Assembly: GCA_903881085.1 (NCBI GenBank)
Contig: CAIRSA010000158.1
Span: 1 to 35,809, forward strand
Length of the DNA: 35,809 nucleotides
DNA from: an uncultured Acidobacteriia bacterium
GTDB lineage: Bacteria > Acidobacteriota > Terriglobia > Bryobacterales > Bryobacteraceae
Reading direction: 5' to 3'
Both the position numbers and the translations under genes were made by a program. This document shows, in pieces, positions 7,752 to 15,530 of this stretch. The notes below the pieces were generated by a model, which saw nothing but the letters and a program-made list of their open reading frames with translations, was not told the origin of the DNA and searched no databases. Within the stretch, counting starts at the first letter, position 1. Each line of letters opens with the position of its first letter.

Positions 7752-8060
7752 CTGCGTGGGGAGGTCAATGCTTCCCGCTTAACAATTCCCGGACAACTCC
7801 CCCAGGCCGATGCCTTTCAATCATTGCATCGCGCGGCCGGTGTGAAACGTCAACTTGCCAACCCGGGGAGGATTCGGAGAAGCTGGCAGACGCACTGGGA
7901 GAACGTGGGATTGAGCGGGAAAACATGAAAAGATGCGCTCCACGTGGCAGTTGCAACCTGTCACGGGCATCGTTGAGCAACCAAAGCGCTAGCTTCTGAC
8001 TTACACCTGACTTACACCGCCAATGCTACCAGATCCGCGTGATACAATATTTTCCAAACC
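7752..8060. promoter_or_regulatory. Intergenic region with 11-bp tandem repeat and possible sigma-gene promoter
   Basis: No gene is supported here. Just upstream of the sigma factor gene the 11-mer TGACTTACACC occurs twice in direct tandem (7997-8007 and 8008-8018). A TACAAT hexamer lies at 8043-8048, only 12 bases before the ATG, so any transcript from it would be nearly leaderless. No good -35 match at 17 bases was found. The repeat could be an operator or an ECF -35 element; this is inference. Confidence 0.35.
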
Positions 8061-8792
8061 ATGCACACCCAAGCTGGTTCTCCTGCCTTTCCTACAACGC
8101 GCTGGACACTCGTGGCGGCGGCCGGAAGCCGCCAACCGGAAGGGAGCAGCGCACTGGCGTTTCTGTGCGAAGCCTATTGGTATCCGCTGTACGCTTATGC
8201 CCGGCGGAGCGGCGATTCACCTGACGAGGCGCAAGACCACACTCAAGGTTTCTTTGCGCGATTCCTGGAATACGGCGGCATTGACAGGGCCGATCCGGAG
8301 CGCGGGCGGTTCCGCTCGTTCCTGCTCTCCTCCTTCAAGTTCTACATGCACGACGAATCGGACCGCCGGCGGGCGCAGAAGCGAGGCGGCGGCGTAGAGA
8401 TCTTGCCCTTTGAGATCTCCAGTGGCGAAGAGCTGTACATGAAAGAGACTTTACACAACGAAACGCCCGAGAGAATCTTCGAGCGGCGTTGGGCATGGAC
8501 ACTTCTGGACCGAACGATGAAACGGCTGCGCGAAGAGTTTCTGCGGAACGGGCGCGTGGCGCATTTCGATCAGCTCAAGGACTGCCTGACTGGCGAACCG
8601 GAGCTTCACTACGCCGAACTGGCGCGCCGCCTTGCGACCACCGAGGGCGCAGTAAAGACCGCCATCCACCGGCTACGCAAGCGATACCGCGATTTGTTAC
8701 GAAGTGAGGTCGCCGCTATAGTAGCCGATTCGGCCGATATCGATGCCGAGTTGCGATATCTGATCGCGGCGATTTCAACGGGCGCGCGATGA
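8061..8792 (+). CDS. ECF-like RNA polymerase sigma factor (TTRW type)
   Basis: 243 residues. The N-terminus carries TTRWTLVAAAG and YWYPLYAYARRSGDSPDEAQD, the region 2 signature of the ECF-like sigma factors common in Acidobacteriota and Planctomycetota. It is followed by DPERGRFRSFLLSS and a KRGGG segment. Region 4 at about 185-220 (LHYAELARRLATTEGAVKTA, then IHRLRKRYRDLL) is a helix-turn-helix for -35 recognition. No anti-sigma factor gene is present; instead the stop overlaps the ATG of a serine/threonine kinase (ATGA, 8789-8792), indicating translational coupling and suggesting control by phosphorylation. The start is the first Met before the conserved TTRW; no strong ribosome-binding site is visible. 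Confidence 0.92.
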   Translation: MHTQAGSPAFPTTRWTLVAAAGSRQPEGSSALAFLCEAYWYPLYAYARRSGDSPDEAQDHTQGFFARFLEYGGIDRADPERGRFRSFLLSSFKFYMHDESDRRRAQKRGGGVEILPFEISSGEELYMKETLHNETPERIFERRWAWTLLDRTMKRLREEFLRNGRVAHFDQLKDCLTGEPELHYAELARRLATTEGAVKTAIHRLRKRYRDLLRSEVAAIVADSADIDAELRYLIAAISTGAR

Positions 8793-9952
8793 CCAGATGC
8801 AAAAAGTGCGGAACGGAACTCCACCCCGGCAGGATGTGCGCCGTTTGCCTGCTTCTGGGCGGTTTTGAAACGGAATCGCCCGCGATGGCCCGCTGCGAGA
8901 CTACGCCTATGGATGACGCTATGGAAGAGGACAGCTTCGGGCCATATCGAATCATCCGCTTGCTAGGCGAAGGAGGAATGGGCGCGGTTTACCTGGCCGA
9001 GCAGACCGGGTCGCTGCGGAGGCAGGTTGCGCTGAAAGTCGTCAAACTCGGGCTCGATTCATCTTCGGTTGTGTCGCGCTTCAACTTCGAACGGCAAGCG
9101 CTGGCACTGATGGACCACCCCAACATCGCGCGCGTATACAGTGCCGGGGCGAGCAGAAAGGGACATCCATACTTTGTCATGGAGTTTGTGGATGGGCTGC
9201 CCATCACGGACCACTGCGACCGGCACAGGCTAACGTTATTGGAGCGGCTGAAGCTGTTTCTGTGCGTGTGTCAGGCGATCCAGCACGCACACCAGAAAGG
9301 TGTGATTCACAGGGACATCAAGCCATCTAACGTGATGATCACGGAGGTGGATGGGCTGGCGATAGCGAAGGTGATCGACTTCGGGATCGCCCGCGCCACC
9401 GAGCAACATGCGGTATGGAACGCTACCATGACCGGGTTCGGGGGGCTCATCGGCACACCTATGTATATGAGTCCGGAGCAGGCCGATTTGACGGCCGGGG
9501 ACGTTGACACAAGTTCCGATGTCTATTCGCTGGGGATCCTTTTGTACGAGTTGTTGATTGGGACGGCGCCGATAGACGCGCAGAGGCTGCGAGACGCGGG
9601 GCTTGCGGAACTGCTGCGAATTATCCGCGAGGAAGAGGCGCCAGCGATGCGGGCCAGGCTTACGGTCATGGGAGATACGGCAGCCGCTGTGGCCCGGCTG
9701 CGGCGAACAGACCCGGCGACGCTGCAGCGGCAGGTGACGGGCGATCTGAACTGGATCGCAATGAAGGCGCTCGAAAAGGACCGCCAGCGGCGATACCCAG
9801 CAGTTGCGGAACTGGCGGCGGATATCGCGCGGCATCTGGACGACCAACCGGTGCTGGCCAGCCCACCCAGTGCGATGTACCGAATGGGAAAATTCGTGCG
9901 GCGTCACAAGCTGCCAATGGCGGCTGCGGCGGCGGTGGGGACGGTCTGCTAG
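8789..9952 (+). CDS. Hanks-type serine/threonine protein kinase (N-terminal part of a split kinase-TPR protein)
   Basis: 387 residues. A zinc-ribbon-like N-terminus (Cys4, Cys7, Cys17, Cys20) is followed by a full kinase domain. It has the glycine loop LLGEGGMGAVYLAE (58-71), the ATP lysine Lys83 (VALKVVK), the catalytic loop VIHRDIKPSN with Asp176, Asp-Phe-Gly at 197-199, a GTPMYMSPEQA activation segment end and a SSDVYSLGILLYELL helix. After RYPAVAELAADIARHL comes a juxtamembrane RRHK and the start of a hydrophobic stretch that ends abruptly at TAG 9950. In related proteins this stretch is a transmembrane helix leading into TPR repeats, and the next frame continues just so. One missing base around 9933-9950 would explain it. 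The kinase domain itself should be active and soluble or loosely membrane-attached. Confidence 0.92.
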   Translation: MTRCKKCGTELHPGRMCAVCLLLGGFETESPAMARCETTPMDDAMEEDSFGPYRIIRLLGEGGMGAVYLAEQTGSLRRQVALKVVKLGLDSSSVVSRFNFERQALALMDHPNIARVYSAGASRKGHPYFVMEFVDGLPITDHCDRHRLTLLERLKLFLCVCQAIQHAHQKGVIHRDIKPSNVMITEVDGLAIAKVIDFGIARATEQHAVWNATMTGFGGLIGTPMYMSPEQADLTAGDVDTSSDVYSLGILLYELLIGTAPIDAQRLRDAGLAELLRIIREEEAPAMRARLTVMGDTAAAVARLRRTDPATLQRQVTGDLNWIAMKALEKDRQRRYPAVAELAADIARHLDDQPVLASPPSAMYRMGKFVRRHKLPMAAAAAVGTVC

Positions 9953-9957
9953 GCGGT

Positions 9958-12900
9958 ATGGCGACGACATTGTGGCAGGCTTCGATTGCGCGCAAGGAAA
10001 GGGCGGCGGCGGTGTCGGAGCGCAATCGCGCCGAGGCGCAGACGCTGCGGGCGCAGCGGCAGCAAGAGACTGCCGAATCGCGGCTGACAGATGTCCACAC
10101 GCTGGCCGAGGCAATGCTGTTTGAGCTGGATGACGAGGTGAAGAACCTGCCGGGCGGGACCAGAGCAAGGGAAACGCTGTTGCGGCTGGGACAGCAGTAC
10201 CTGAGCAAAGAGGCGGATGACTCGCAGAATGATCCGCTGCGCCGGCAACAGTTGGCCGAAGCGTTCCTCAAAGTGGGCGAGTTGCAGGGCGCAGTGGGCC
10301 AAGCAAACTTGCGCGACATGGCCGGAGCGGGCGAGAACTTCGCGCGTAGCGTGGCGATGCTGGAGGCAGAGGTAAGGGAGAATCCACGCGATCCGCACGC
10401 GCGTCACCTGTTGACATTGGCTTACGTTCGCCAGGCACAACTGGACGAGCGGACGTGGAAAGACAAGTATGAGCGAGCCACTAAATCGGCGGAGATTTTC
10501 GGCCGGCAGTGGCCGCGCGATCCGCAAGCCATGCGCGACCAAGCAGAAGTATTGGAGGCACGCGGACTGTGGGCGGATGGCCTTGCGGTTCGCGAGCGGG
10601 TGTTGGCGGGCAAGCCAGGCGATGCGAGCCTGCGCTGGGAACTTGCCAAGGCGCACCTCGGGCTGGCTCAATCGCTGGGGATCAAGAACAACCCGGTAGC
10701 ATTGCAGTCGTTGCAGAGTTCCGTGGCCATTTTCGATTCACTGCACAAGGAAGATGCTTCCAACGTGCAGTATCAGCGAGACCGGGCCGTTGGCCGGGTG
10801 GCGATGGCATTGGCCCTTCTACCATTGGGCCGTGTTGTGGAAATGGAAACCTGCGCTCGCGAGGCGATAGCCATTCTGGAGCAGCTGACTGCGGCAGACC
10901 AGCGCAACGCCAGTTTCCGGCTGGATCTAGGCCAAGCCTATTACCGGCTGGGCCACGCACTCATCAATCGGGGGCAAACGGCGGAAGCAATCGTGCAGTT
11001 TGCCAAGGCTGAGAATTTGCAGTTCGAGCAGGCGGCCGCGCATCCAGACAATCCCGACTTCCCCCGGCAAGCTGCGGCTCACGCCCGCGATCTGGGTGCG
11101 TTCTACTACCGGAATAAGGACTGGAACCTGGCGCTGGCTCAATTCCGCAAGGCAGAAGCGTTGGACCGCAAGCTGGCGGCAGCACATCCGGGGCGGCCTG
11201 AATTTGCGGAGCTCCTGCGGACCGACATCCACGAAATTGGCAACACTTTTGTGGGAATGGGGAATCCGGCTGCGGCGCTGGCCGCGTATCATCATGCGCT
11301 CGATGTGGCCAAGTCCGCCGCAAAGAAGCCCACCGAGGACTCGCTACGCAGTCTGGCGGTGGCGCACAGGGGAGTCGCCGATGGGCTGGCGGCGATGACG
11401 CGCTTCGACGAAGCGGTTGCCGAACATCGCAAGGCGATTGCGGCCTATGAACGGCGGGCGGCGCTGGACCCGGCGAGTGTTGAAAACCGGCGGTCGGTGG
11501 CATTGGGATACCGCGACCTGGCAAGGCTGCACTCGCAGCGGGGCGACTTCAAGTCGTCCTCCGCGGTGTACGAGAAAACGCTTCCTTTCCTGGAGGCGGA
11601 CTATGCGGCGCACAGCGACGATGTAACAACGGCGGATGTTCTCAGGTCGGTGCTGTTAGCGCTTCGCAATCAGTACACGCTGGCCGGTGACCATAAACGC
11701 GCCATCGCAGCCAGCCAGGGCATGGTGAAGATCATTGAACAGGAGACGGCCGGGCAATACGGGGAATTTGTACACAATCAGCGGCTTGCGTCGGCGGTGA
11801 TCGAACTGGCAACGGCGTTTCAAAGGACGGGCCGCCGGGAGGATAGCCTGGTTCAGTTGCGTAGGGCCCTTGCCATTCTCGATAAGAATCCAATTGAGAT
11901 GGAACAGGTGCCGGTGCACCGTTTAATGGCTGGCGAAAGCTATATCCGGATTGCAGCGGGATTCAATATGCTGCGGAGGTACGAAGAGAGCGTCCGTGTC
12001 TGCAAGCTTATTGTGGATCTGCTGGAAGCGCCCTCAAAAGATAGCAATCTGAGAGAACGTTCCCGCCGCGATCTGCTCGACGCGTATCAGGTGGCCTCGC
12101 TGGCTTTCATCAATCTGGATGAACTTACATCAGCGCTTGATTACGAGGAGAGATATATGAAGCTGGCGGCGATCCGAGCGCCCTTGGATTCTCCCGGCGG
12201 CATAGGGCTGGTAGGGCTCCATTTAGGACGCATCGGACAATTGCAGGATCGCATGGGCAATCGTGAAGCTGCCGGGCGGACGTGGCGCGAAGCGCTGTCG
12301 ATGTTCCGGAAGTCGGCCGTTGGAAGCGAGCAGCAGCTGTTGTCCGATCGGAAGAATGTGGCCGCGCTGCGGAACTTGGGCACAATGGAGCGTTACAGTG
12401 CATACGTTTTGGAAAAACTGGGAGACCTGCGGGAAGCACTGCGAGTACTAGAATCGGCGCATTCGCGGGCGTTGGGCGTGTTGAACTCCGATCCGGGTAC
12501 GACGGCAAATATCGAGGCTTTTGAGACCAGCAGAGCCAATGCGGTTCGGATGCTGTGGCTGCTGGAGGGAGAGCGTGGCGATTACCGGGCGTTCTTTGAG
12601 AACCGCAAGCCGGCAAGCGAGGATATTCGCGCCGCGCTGGCGAAGGGTTGGCAAGAGCATGCAGCGTTTTTGGGCTATTTGGGCGGCCCAACAGAGAAGC
12701 GGATGGAGGCGGCGAAGAACGCGGTGGCGTTGAGCCGCCAGTTGGTGGCGGAGCGCCGCTCGGCGGCCCATCTGATTCTGCTGGCGCACAGCCTGGAAAT
12801 GGCAGGAGACGCCTCTTTCGCCGCAGGTGCTTTCCGGCAGAGCCAGGATGACTACCTGGAGGCGCGCGCGGCACTGAACGACGCCAAAGAATCGGGGCCA

Positions 12901-13008
12901 TTGCCTTCCCTGGAACGCACTCTGATGGCGACATTGGAGACGATGATCGCCGGCAATGAAGAACGGCTGCGCGATGGAACACGCATGCTGAATGCAAAGC
13001 AAAAGTAG
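9958..13008 (+). CDS. TPR-repeat protein, C-terminal part of the split kinase-TPR protein
   Basis: 1016 residues, almost wholly alpha-helical, with many degenerate tetratricopeptide repeats (for example around LRQLGQQYL, DLGQAYYRLGHALINRGQTA, FYYRNKDWNLALAQFRKAEA). Such arrays form protein-binding superhelices, in this family usually outside the membrane. The first residues (MATTLWQASIARKERAAA) match what normally follows the transmembrane helix of kinase-TPR proteins. Reading upstream in the same frame gives LLGG, completing the hydrophobic segment begun by the kinase. Thus kinase and TPR array are very probably one gene broken by a single-base shift. ATG 9958 lies 5 bases after the kinase stop with only a weak AGGCGG upstream, so reinitiation is possible. 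No other catalytic domain was noticed. Confidence 0.88.
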   Translation: MATTLWQASIARKERAAAVSERNRAEAQTLRAQRQQETAESRLTDVHTLAEAMLFELDDEVKNLPGGTRARETLLRLGQQYLSKEADDSQNDPLRRQQLAEAFLKVGELQGAVGQANLRDMAGAGENFARSVAMLEAEVRENPRDPHARHLLTLAYVRQAQLDERTWKDKYERATKSAEIFGRQWPRDPQAMRDQAEVLEARGLWADGLAVRERVLAGKPGDASLRWELAKAHLGLAQSLGIKNNPVALQSLQSSVAIFDSLHKEDASNVQYQRDRAVGRVAMALALLPLGRVVEMETCAREAIAILEQLTAADQRNASFRLDLGQAYYRLGHALINRGQTAEAIVQFAKAENLQFEQAAAHPDNPDFPRQAAAHARDLGAFYYRNKDWNLALAQFRKAEALDRKLAAAHPGRPEFAELLRTDIHEIGNTFVGMGNPAAALAAYHHALDVAKSAAKKPTEDSLRSLAVAHRGVADGLAAMTRFDEAVAEHRKAIAAYERRAALDPASVENRRSVALGYRDLARLHSQRGDFKSSSAVYEKTLPFLEADYAAHSDDVTTADVLRSVLLALRNQYTLAGDHKRAIAASQGMVKIIEQETAGQYGEFVHNQRLASAVIELATAFQRTGRREDSLVQLRRALAILDKNPIEMEQVPVHRLMAGESYIRIAAGFNMLRRYEESVRVCKLIVDLLEAPSKDSNLRERSRRDLLDAYQVASLAFINLDELTSALDYEERYMKLAAIRAPLDSPGGIGLVGLHLGRIGQLQDRMGNREAAGRTWREALSMFRKSAVGSEQQLLSDRKNVAALRNLGTMERYSAYVLEKLGDLREALRVLESAHSRALGVLNSDPGTTANIEAFETSRANAVRMLWLLEGERGDYRAFFENRKPASEDIRAALAKGWQEHAAFLGYLGGPTEKRMEAAKNAVALSRQLVAERRSAAHLILLAHSLEMAGDASFAAGAFRQSQDDYLEARAALNDAKESGPLPSLERTLMATLETMIAGNEERLRDGTRMLNAKQK

Positions 13009-13124
13009 CTGTAACCTCCCTCGAAATAATCCTTAGTACATATCAGAGAGTCAAAGCAAGCGATGCCGGCGGTGCAGGTGCAGACGGCATTTCTTGAAAG
13101 CCGACTACAAATGAGGATAGGAAT

Positions 13125-14987
13125 ATGTTCAGCAAAGATGGAAACCGGTATTTGACGCGAGCCGCCGCCTTCTTACTAGCCGCAGGTTTATCGATTTCTT
13201 TGTTAGCCGCCCAGGCACCGATCAAGACGAGTCCGAATGCGGACGGTAGTTGCGACCCGGGATACCGGCTGGATGGGAATCCGCAGATTTGCACGCTTTA
13301 TTACATCAACCGCAGTATCGATACACAGGGCAATCTCATTGTTACCGACAGGGAGAACCATACCCTTCGCCGGATTTCACCCGACGGTATGGTCACCACG
13401 ATTCTGAACAATCCCGAAGGCAAAGGCCCTGCCGCGCCTGGATATTCGCCGAGTGGGACACCGGCCCTTAGCGCCACCACAAACAGGCCTCAAAGACCGA
13501 TTCTGGACCAGGCCGGCAACATTTACTATTCATCGCAAACCGCGGAGGCTGTCCAGATGATCAACATGGACAGCAAACCGCATTTTGGAATCCCAATGAC
13601 CGCCGGGAACGTGTATACGCTTGCCGGAAGACCGCCGGAAGCGACGACTGCCATCGGTTATACGGGAGACGGGGGTCCAGCAACGGCAGCCTTGGTGTAC
13701 AACCCGAGCGGCCTTGATGTGGACATCGCGGGCAACGTCTACTTCGCCGATATCGATAACCACGCCATCCGCATGATCAATGCCGACGGACTGCCTCACT
13801 TTGGCCAGAACATGAAGGTGGGTTATATCTACACCATTGCCGGCGGACTTAGGACTCCTTCCGGATCGCCCGATTGCGGTTTCAAGGGCGATGGAGGTCT
13901 CGCTACCAATGCCTGGCTGAATTTCCCTCAGGGGGTTGCCGCCGATAGCCACGGGAATGTGTATTTCGGTGATTGGGCCAACAACGCGATCCGCCGCATC
14001 GATGCAAAGACCGGCATCCTGACCCACGTCGCAGGCGCGATTGCCGACGATGACGGGAATCCGTTCGAAGGCTGGCACTTCTGTCTCTCCGGCCTGCCCA
14101 TCCAGCAGCCCACCAGGAGCGATGGATTTTCTGGCGATGGCGGCCTGGCGATTCATGCGAAAATCAGCGCCCCCACCAATCTCACCTTCGATCGCTTCGA
14201 CAACCTCTATTTCACTGACAGCGTGAACAATGTGGTGCGTAAAATCGAGGCCCAAACCGGCATCATCACCACAGTGATTGGGCAGGGCGGACAATTCATA
14301 ACCAACGGCACAGGAAAGATCACGGCCAAGCCGATAGCCACACTTAAAGTGCCAACCGCAAATGGATGGACGGAAGACTGGACCACATTCGAACTCTTTG
14401 ACGGTGAAACATTTCTCAAGGCACTCCCGGTAAACCCAGGCGCGAAGTGTCTTGTCAATTCGGCACAGGCGGTGGGCGCTATTGCCGACATTCCAAACGG
14501 CTGGCCGCAAACTCACATGTGGAGGGATTTGCAATTCCTCATGATCACAGACGATGTCAAGAAGACCGGTGGCTTTGGGACATGGGCCACGTCGTCGTTC
14601 TGCATGGTTAACAATGGCGGGGTGATGATCGACGCAGCGATGACCAATGGGACCACGGTTTCTCCCACGGCCGTCATTCCGGACGGATACTCCATGCCGT
14701 GGCACTACCGGATCCTTCCAGATGGAACACGGACCAGTGTCTCGTTTTCCGGTGACGGAGGCATTGCCACCGAAGCGCTGCTGCATCGCCCCGCTTATAT
14801 CAGCGTGGACATGGACTTCAATCTCTACGTCTATGACCAGGGCGCGCATCGCTATCGCATGGTGCCGACTTCAGATGGGGTTTACTTTGGGATTCCCATG
14901 CTGGCCGGCCATATTTACACCATCGCCGGAGACGGGCATCTGGGATTGTGGACCGGGGACGGTAAGGCCACGGCGGTGAGTTTTTAG
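13125..14987 (+). CDS. Secreted NHL-repeat beta-propeller protein, probably C-terminally truncated
   Basis: 620 residues with a clear Sec signal peptide (basic start, AAAFLLAAGLSISLLAAQA, cleavage near residue 30). The rest is built of NHL-type propeller blades with recurring GDGG-x-AT and GNVYFAD-x-NNAIR motifs (YTGDGGPATAAL, FKGDGGLATNAWLNFPQGVA, FSGDGGLAIHAKISAPTNLT, FSGDGGIATEALLHRP). Such proteins are abundant in Acidobacteriota; their ligands are unknown. The chain ends at GLWTGDGKATAVSF, which is the first half of another blade; the strands that should follow are missing. The antitoxin gene begins 15 bases later, so truncation by a rearrangement is likely. A GAGG ribosome-binding site lies about 10 bases before the ATG. 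Confidence 0.85.
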   Translation: MFSKDGNRYLTRAAAFLLAAGLSISLLAAQAPIKTSPNADGSCDPGYRLDGNPQICTLYYINRSIDTQGNLIVTDRENHTLRRISPDGMVTTILNNPEGKGPAAPGYSPSGTPALSATTNRPQRPILDQAGNIYYSSQTAEAVQMINMDSKPHFGIPMTAGNVYTLAGRPPEATTAIGYTGDGGPATAALVYNPSGLDVDIAGNVYFADIDNHAIRMINADGLPHFGQNMKVGYIYTIAGGLRTPSGSPDCGFKGDGGLATNAWLNFPQGVAADSHGNVYFGDWANNAIRRIDAKTGILTHVAGAIADDDGNPFEGWHFCLSGLPIQQPTRSDGFSGDGGLAIHAKISAPTNLTFDRFDNLYFTDSVNNVVRKIEAQTGIITTVIGQGGQFITNGTGKITAKPIATLKVPTANGWTEDWTTFELFDGETFLKALPVNPGAKCLVNSAQAVGAIADIPNGWPQTHMWRDLQFLMITDDVKKTGGFGTWATSSFCMVNNGGVMIDAAMTNGTTVSPTAVIPDGYSMPWHYRILPDGTRTSVSFSGDGGIATEALLHRPAYISVDMDFNLYVYDQGAHRYRMVPTSDGVYFGIPMLAGHIYTIAGDGHLGLWTGDGKATAVSF

Positions 14988-15002
14988 AACGATGATTTGG
15001 TA

Positions 15003-15197
15003 ATGCGCCGTGTGGAAGAACTCGAACGCGCCATCCAGGAGTTAAGCCCCGACGATTTTGCCCGCATCGTACAACATGTACACGTCCTGGAGCAGGAGCG
15101 CTGGGATGCATCCAGTGACAAGGCCGATTTCCCGGCTCAGGAAGCAAGCGACTGCCGCGATCAGGGGCGGCTGGTAGACTGGCCTGATCCGGAATGA
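15003..15197 (+). CDS. Small antitoxin-like protein
   Basis: 64 residues from ATG 15003: a helical N-terminus (MRRVEELERAIQELSPDDFA, RIVQHVHVLEQERWDA) and an acidic tail ending DQGRLVDWPDPE. The pattern (short helix, LSP-x-(D/E)(D/E)F, ERWD, acidic tail) is typical of small antitoxins of RelE/ParE-type modules. Compared with the usual pattern the stretch between WDA and the tail seems a few residues short and altered. Its TGA overlaps the ATG of a degenerate toxin frame (ATGA at 15194-15197), confirming the pair layout. Confidence is moderate because the family is short and variable. Confidence 0.6.
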   Translation: MRRVEELERAIQELSPDDFARIVQHVHVLEQERWDASSDKADFPAQEASDCRDQGRLVDWPDPE

Positions 15198-15354
15198 GAT
15201 CGTGGGCTACTCCTCGTTCTTGGAGCGTGTTCCATGCTCTGCCACATTGGTACAGGGGCTTGTTAGAAAGAAGCCGATTAACAATCGGCCACAGATTGCC
15301 AATCTGCCACATCGGCTGAGCGCCTTCACCAAAATGAAGAAACTCCAGTCGTAG
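15194..15354 (+). pseudogene. Decayed RelE/ParE-type toxin remnant
   Basis: From ATG 15194 the frame reads MRSWATPRSWSVFHALPHWY, matching the ATP-x-FW-x-x-FHALP start of RelE/ParE-like toxins, then degenerates. A second frame continues with LVQGLVRKK and ends LSAFTKMKKLQS at TAG 15352, matching the later HPSL-x-F-x-K segment. The region thus holds a toxin with at least one frameshift and no C-terminal half. The remaining bases to 15530 show no gene. Confidence 0.5.
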
Positions 15355-15530
15355 GCGAAACCGCCGGCCATTTGCAACAAGTTGCTACCGCCAACTTTCC
15401 GGAAAATTCAGCTGGCCGTCGAAGCCGTTCCCAACGAATTGGAATTTCTTTTTGGTTTCGCTGCAAGGGTTTGCATTTTTCGGGCGGTAGACTGGAAACG
15501 ACAAATGCCTATCATGCAGTCGGGTGACTT
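15355..15530. other. Leader region of the tail-sheath-like gene
   Basis: No gene and no convincing promoter or hairpin was seen in these 176 bases between the toxin relic and the GTG of the large protein. Confidence 0.3.

Noticed and set aside
13530..14849. Minus-strand open frame (439 codons) opposite the NHL-repeat gene
   Set aside because: Mirror of repeated propeller codons; the plus strand has a signal peptide and repeats, and the minus frame has no domain pattern.
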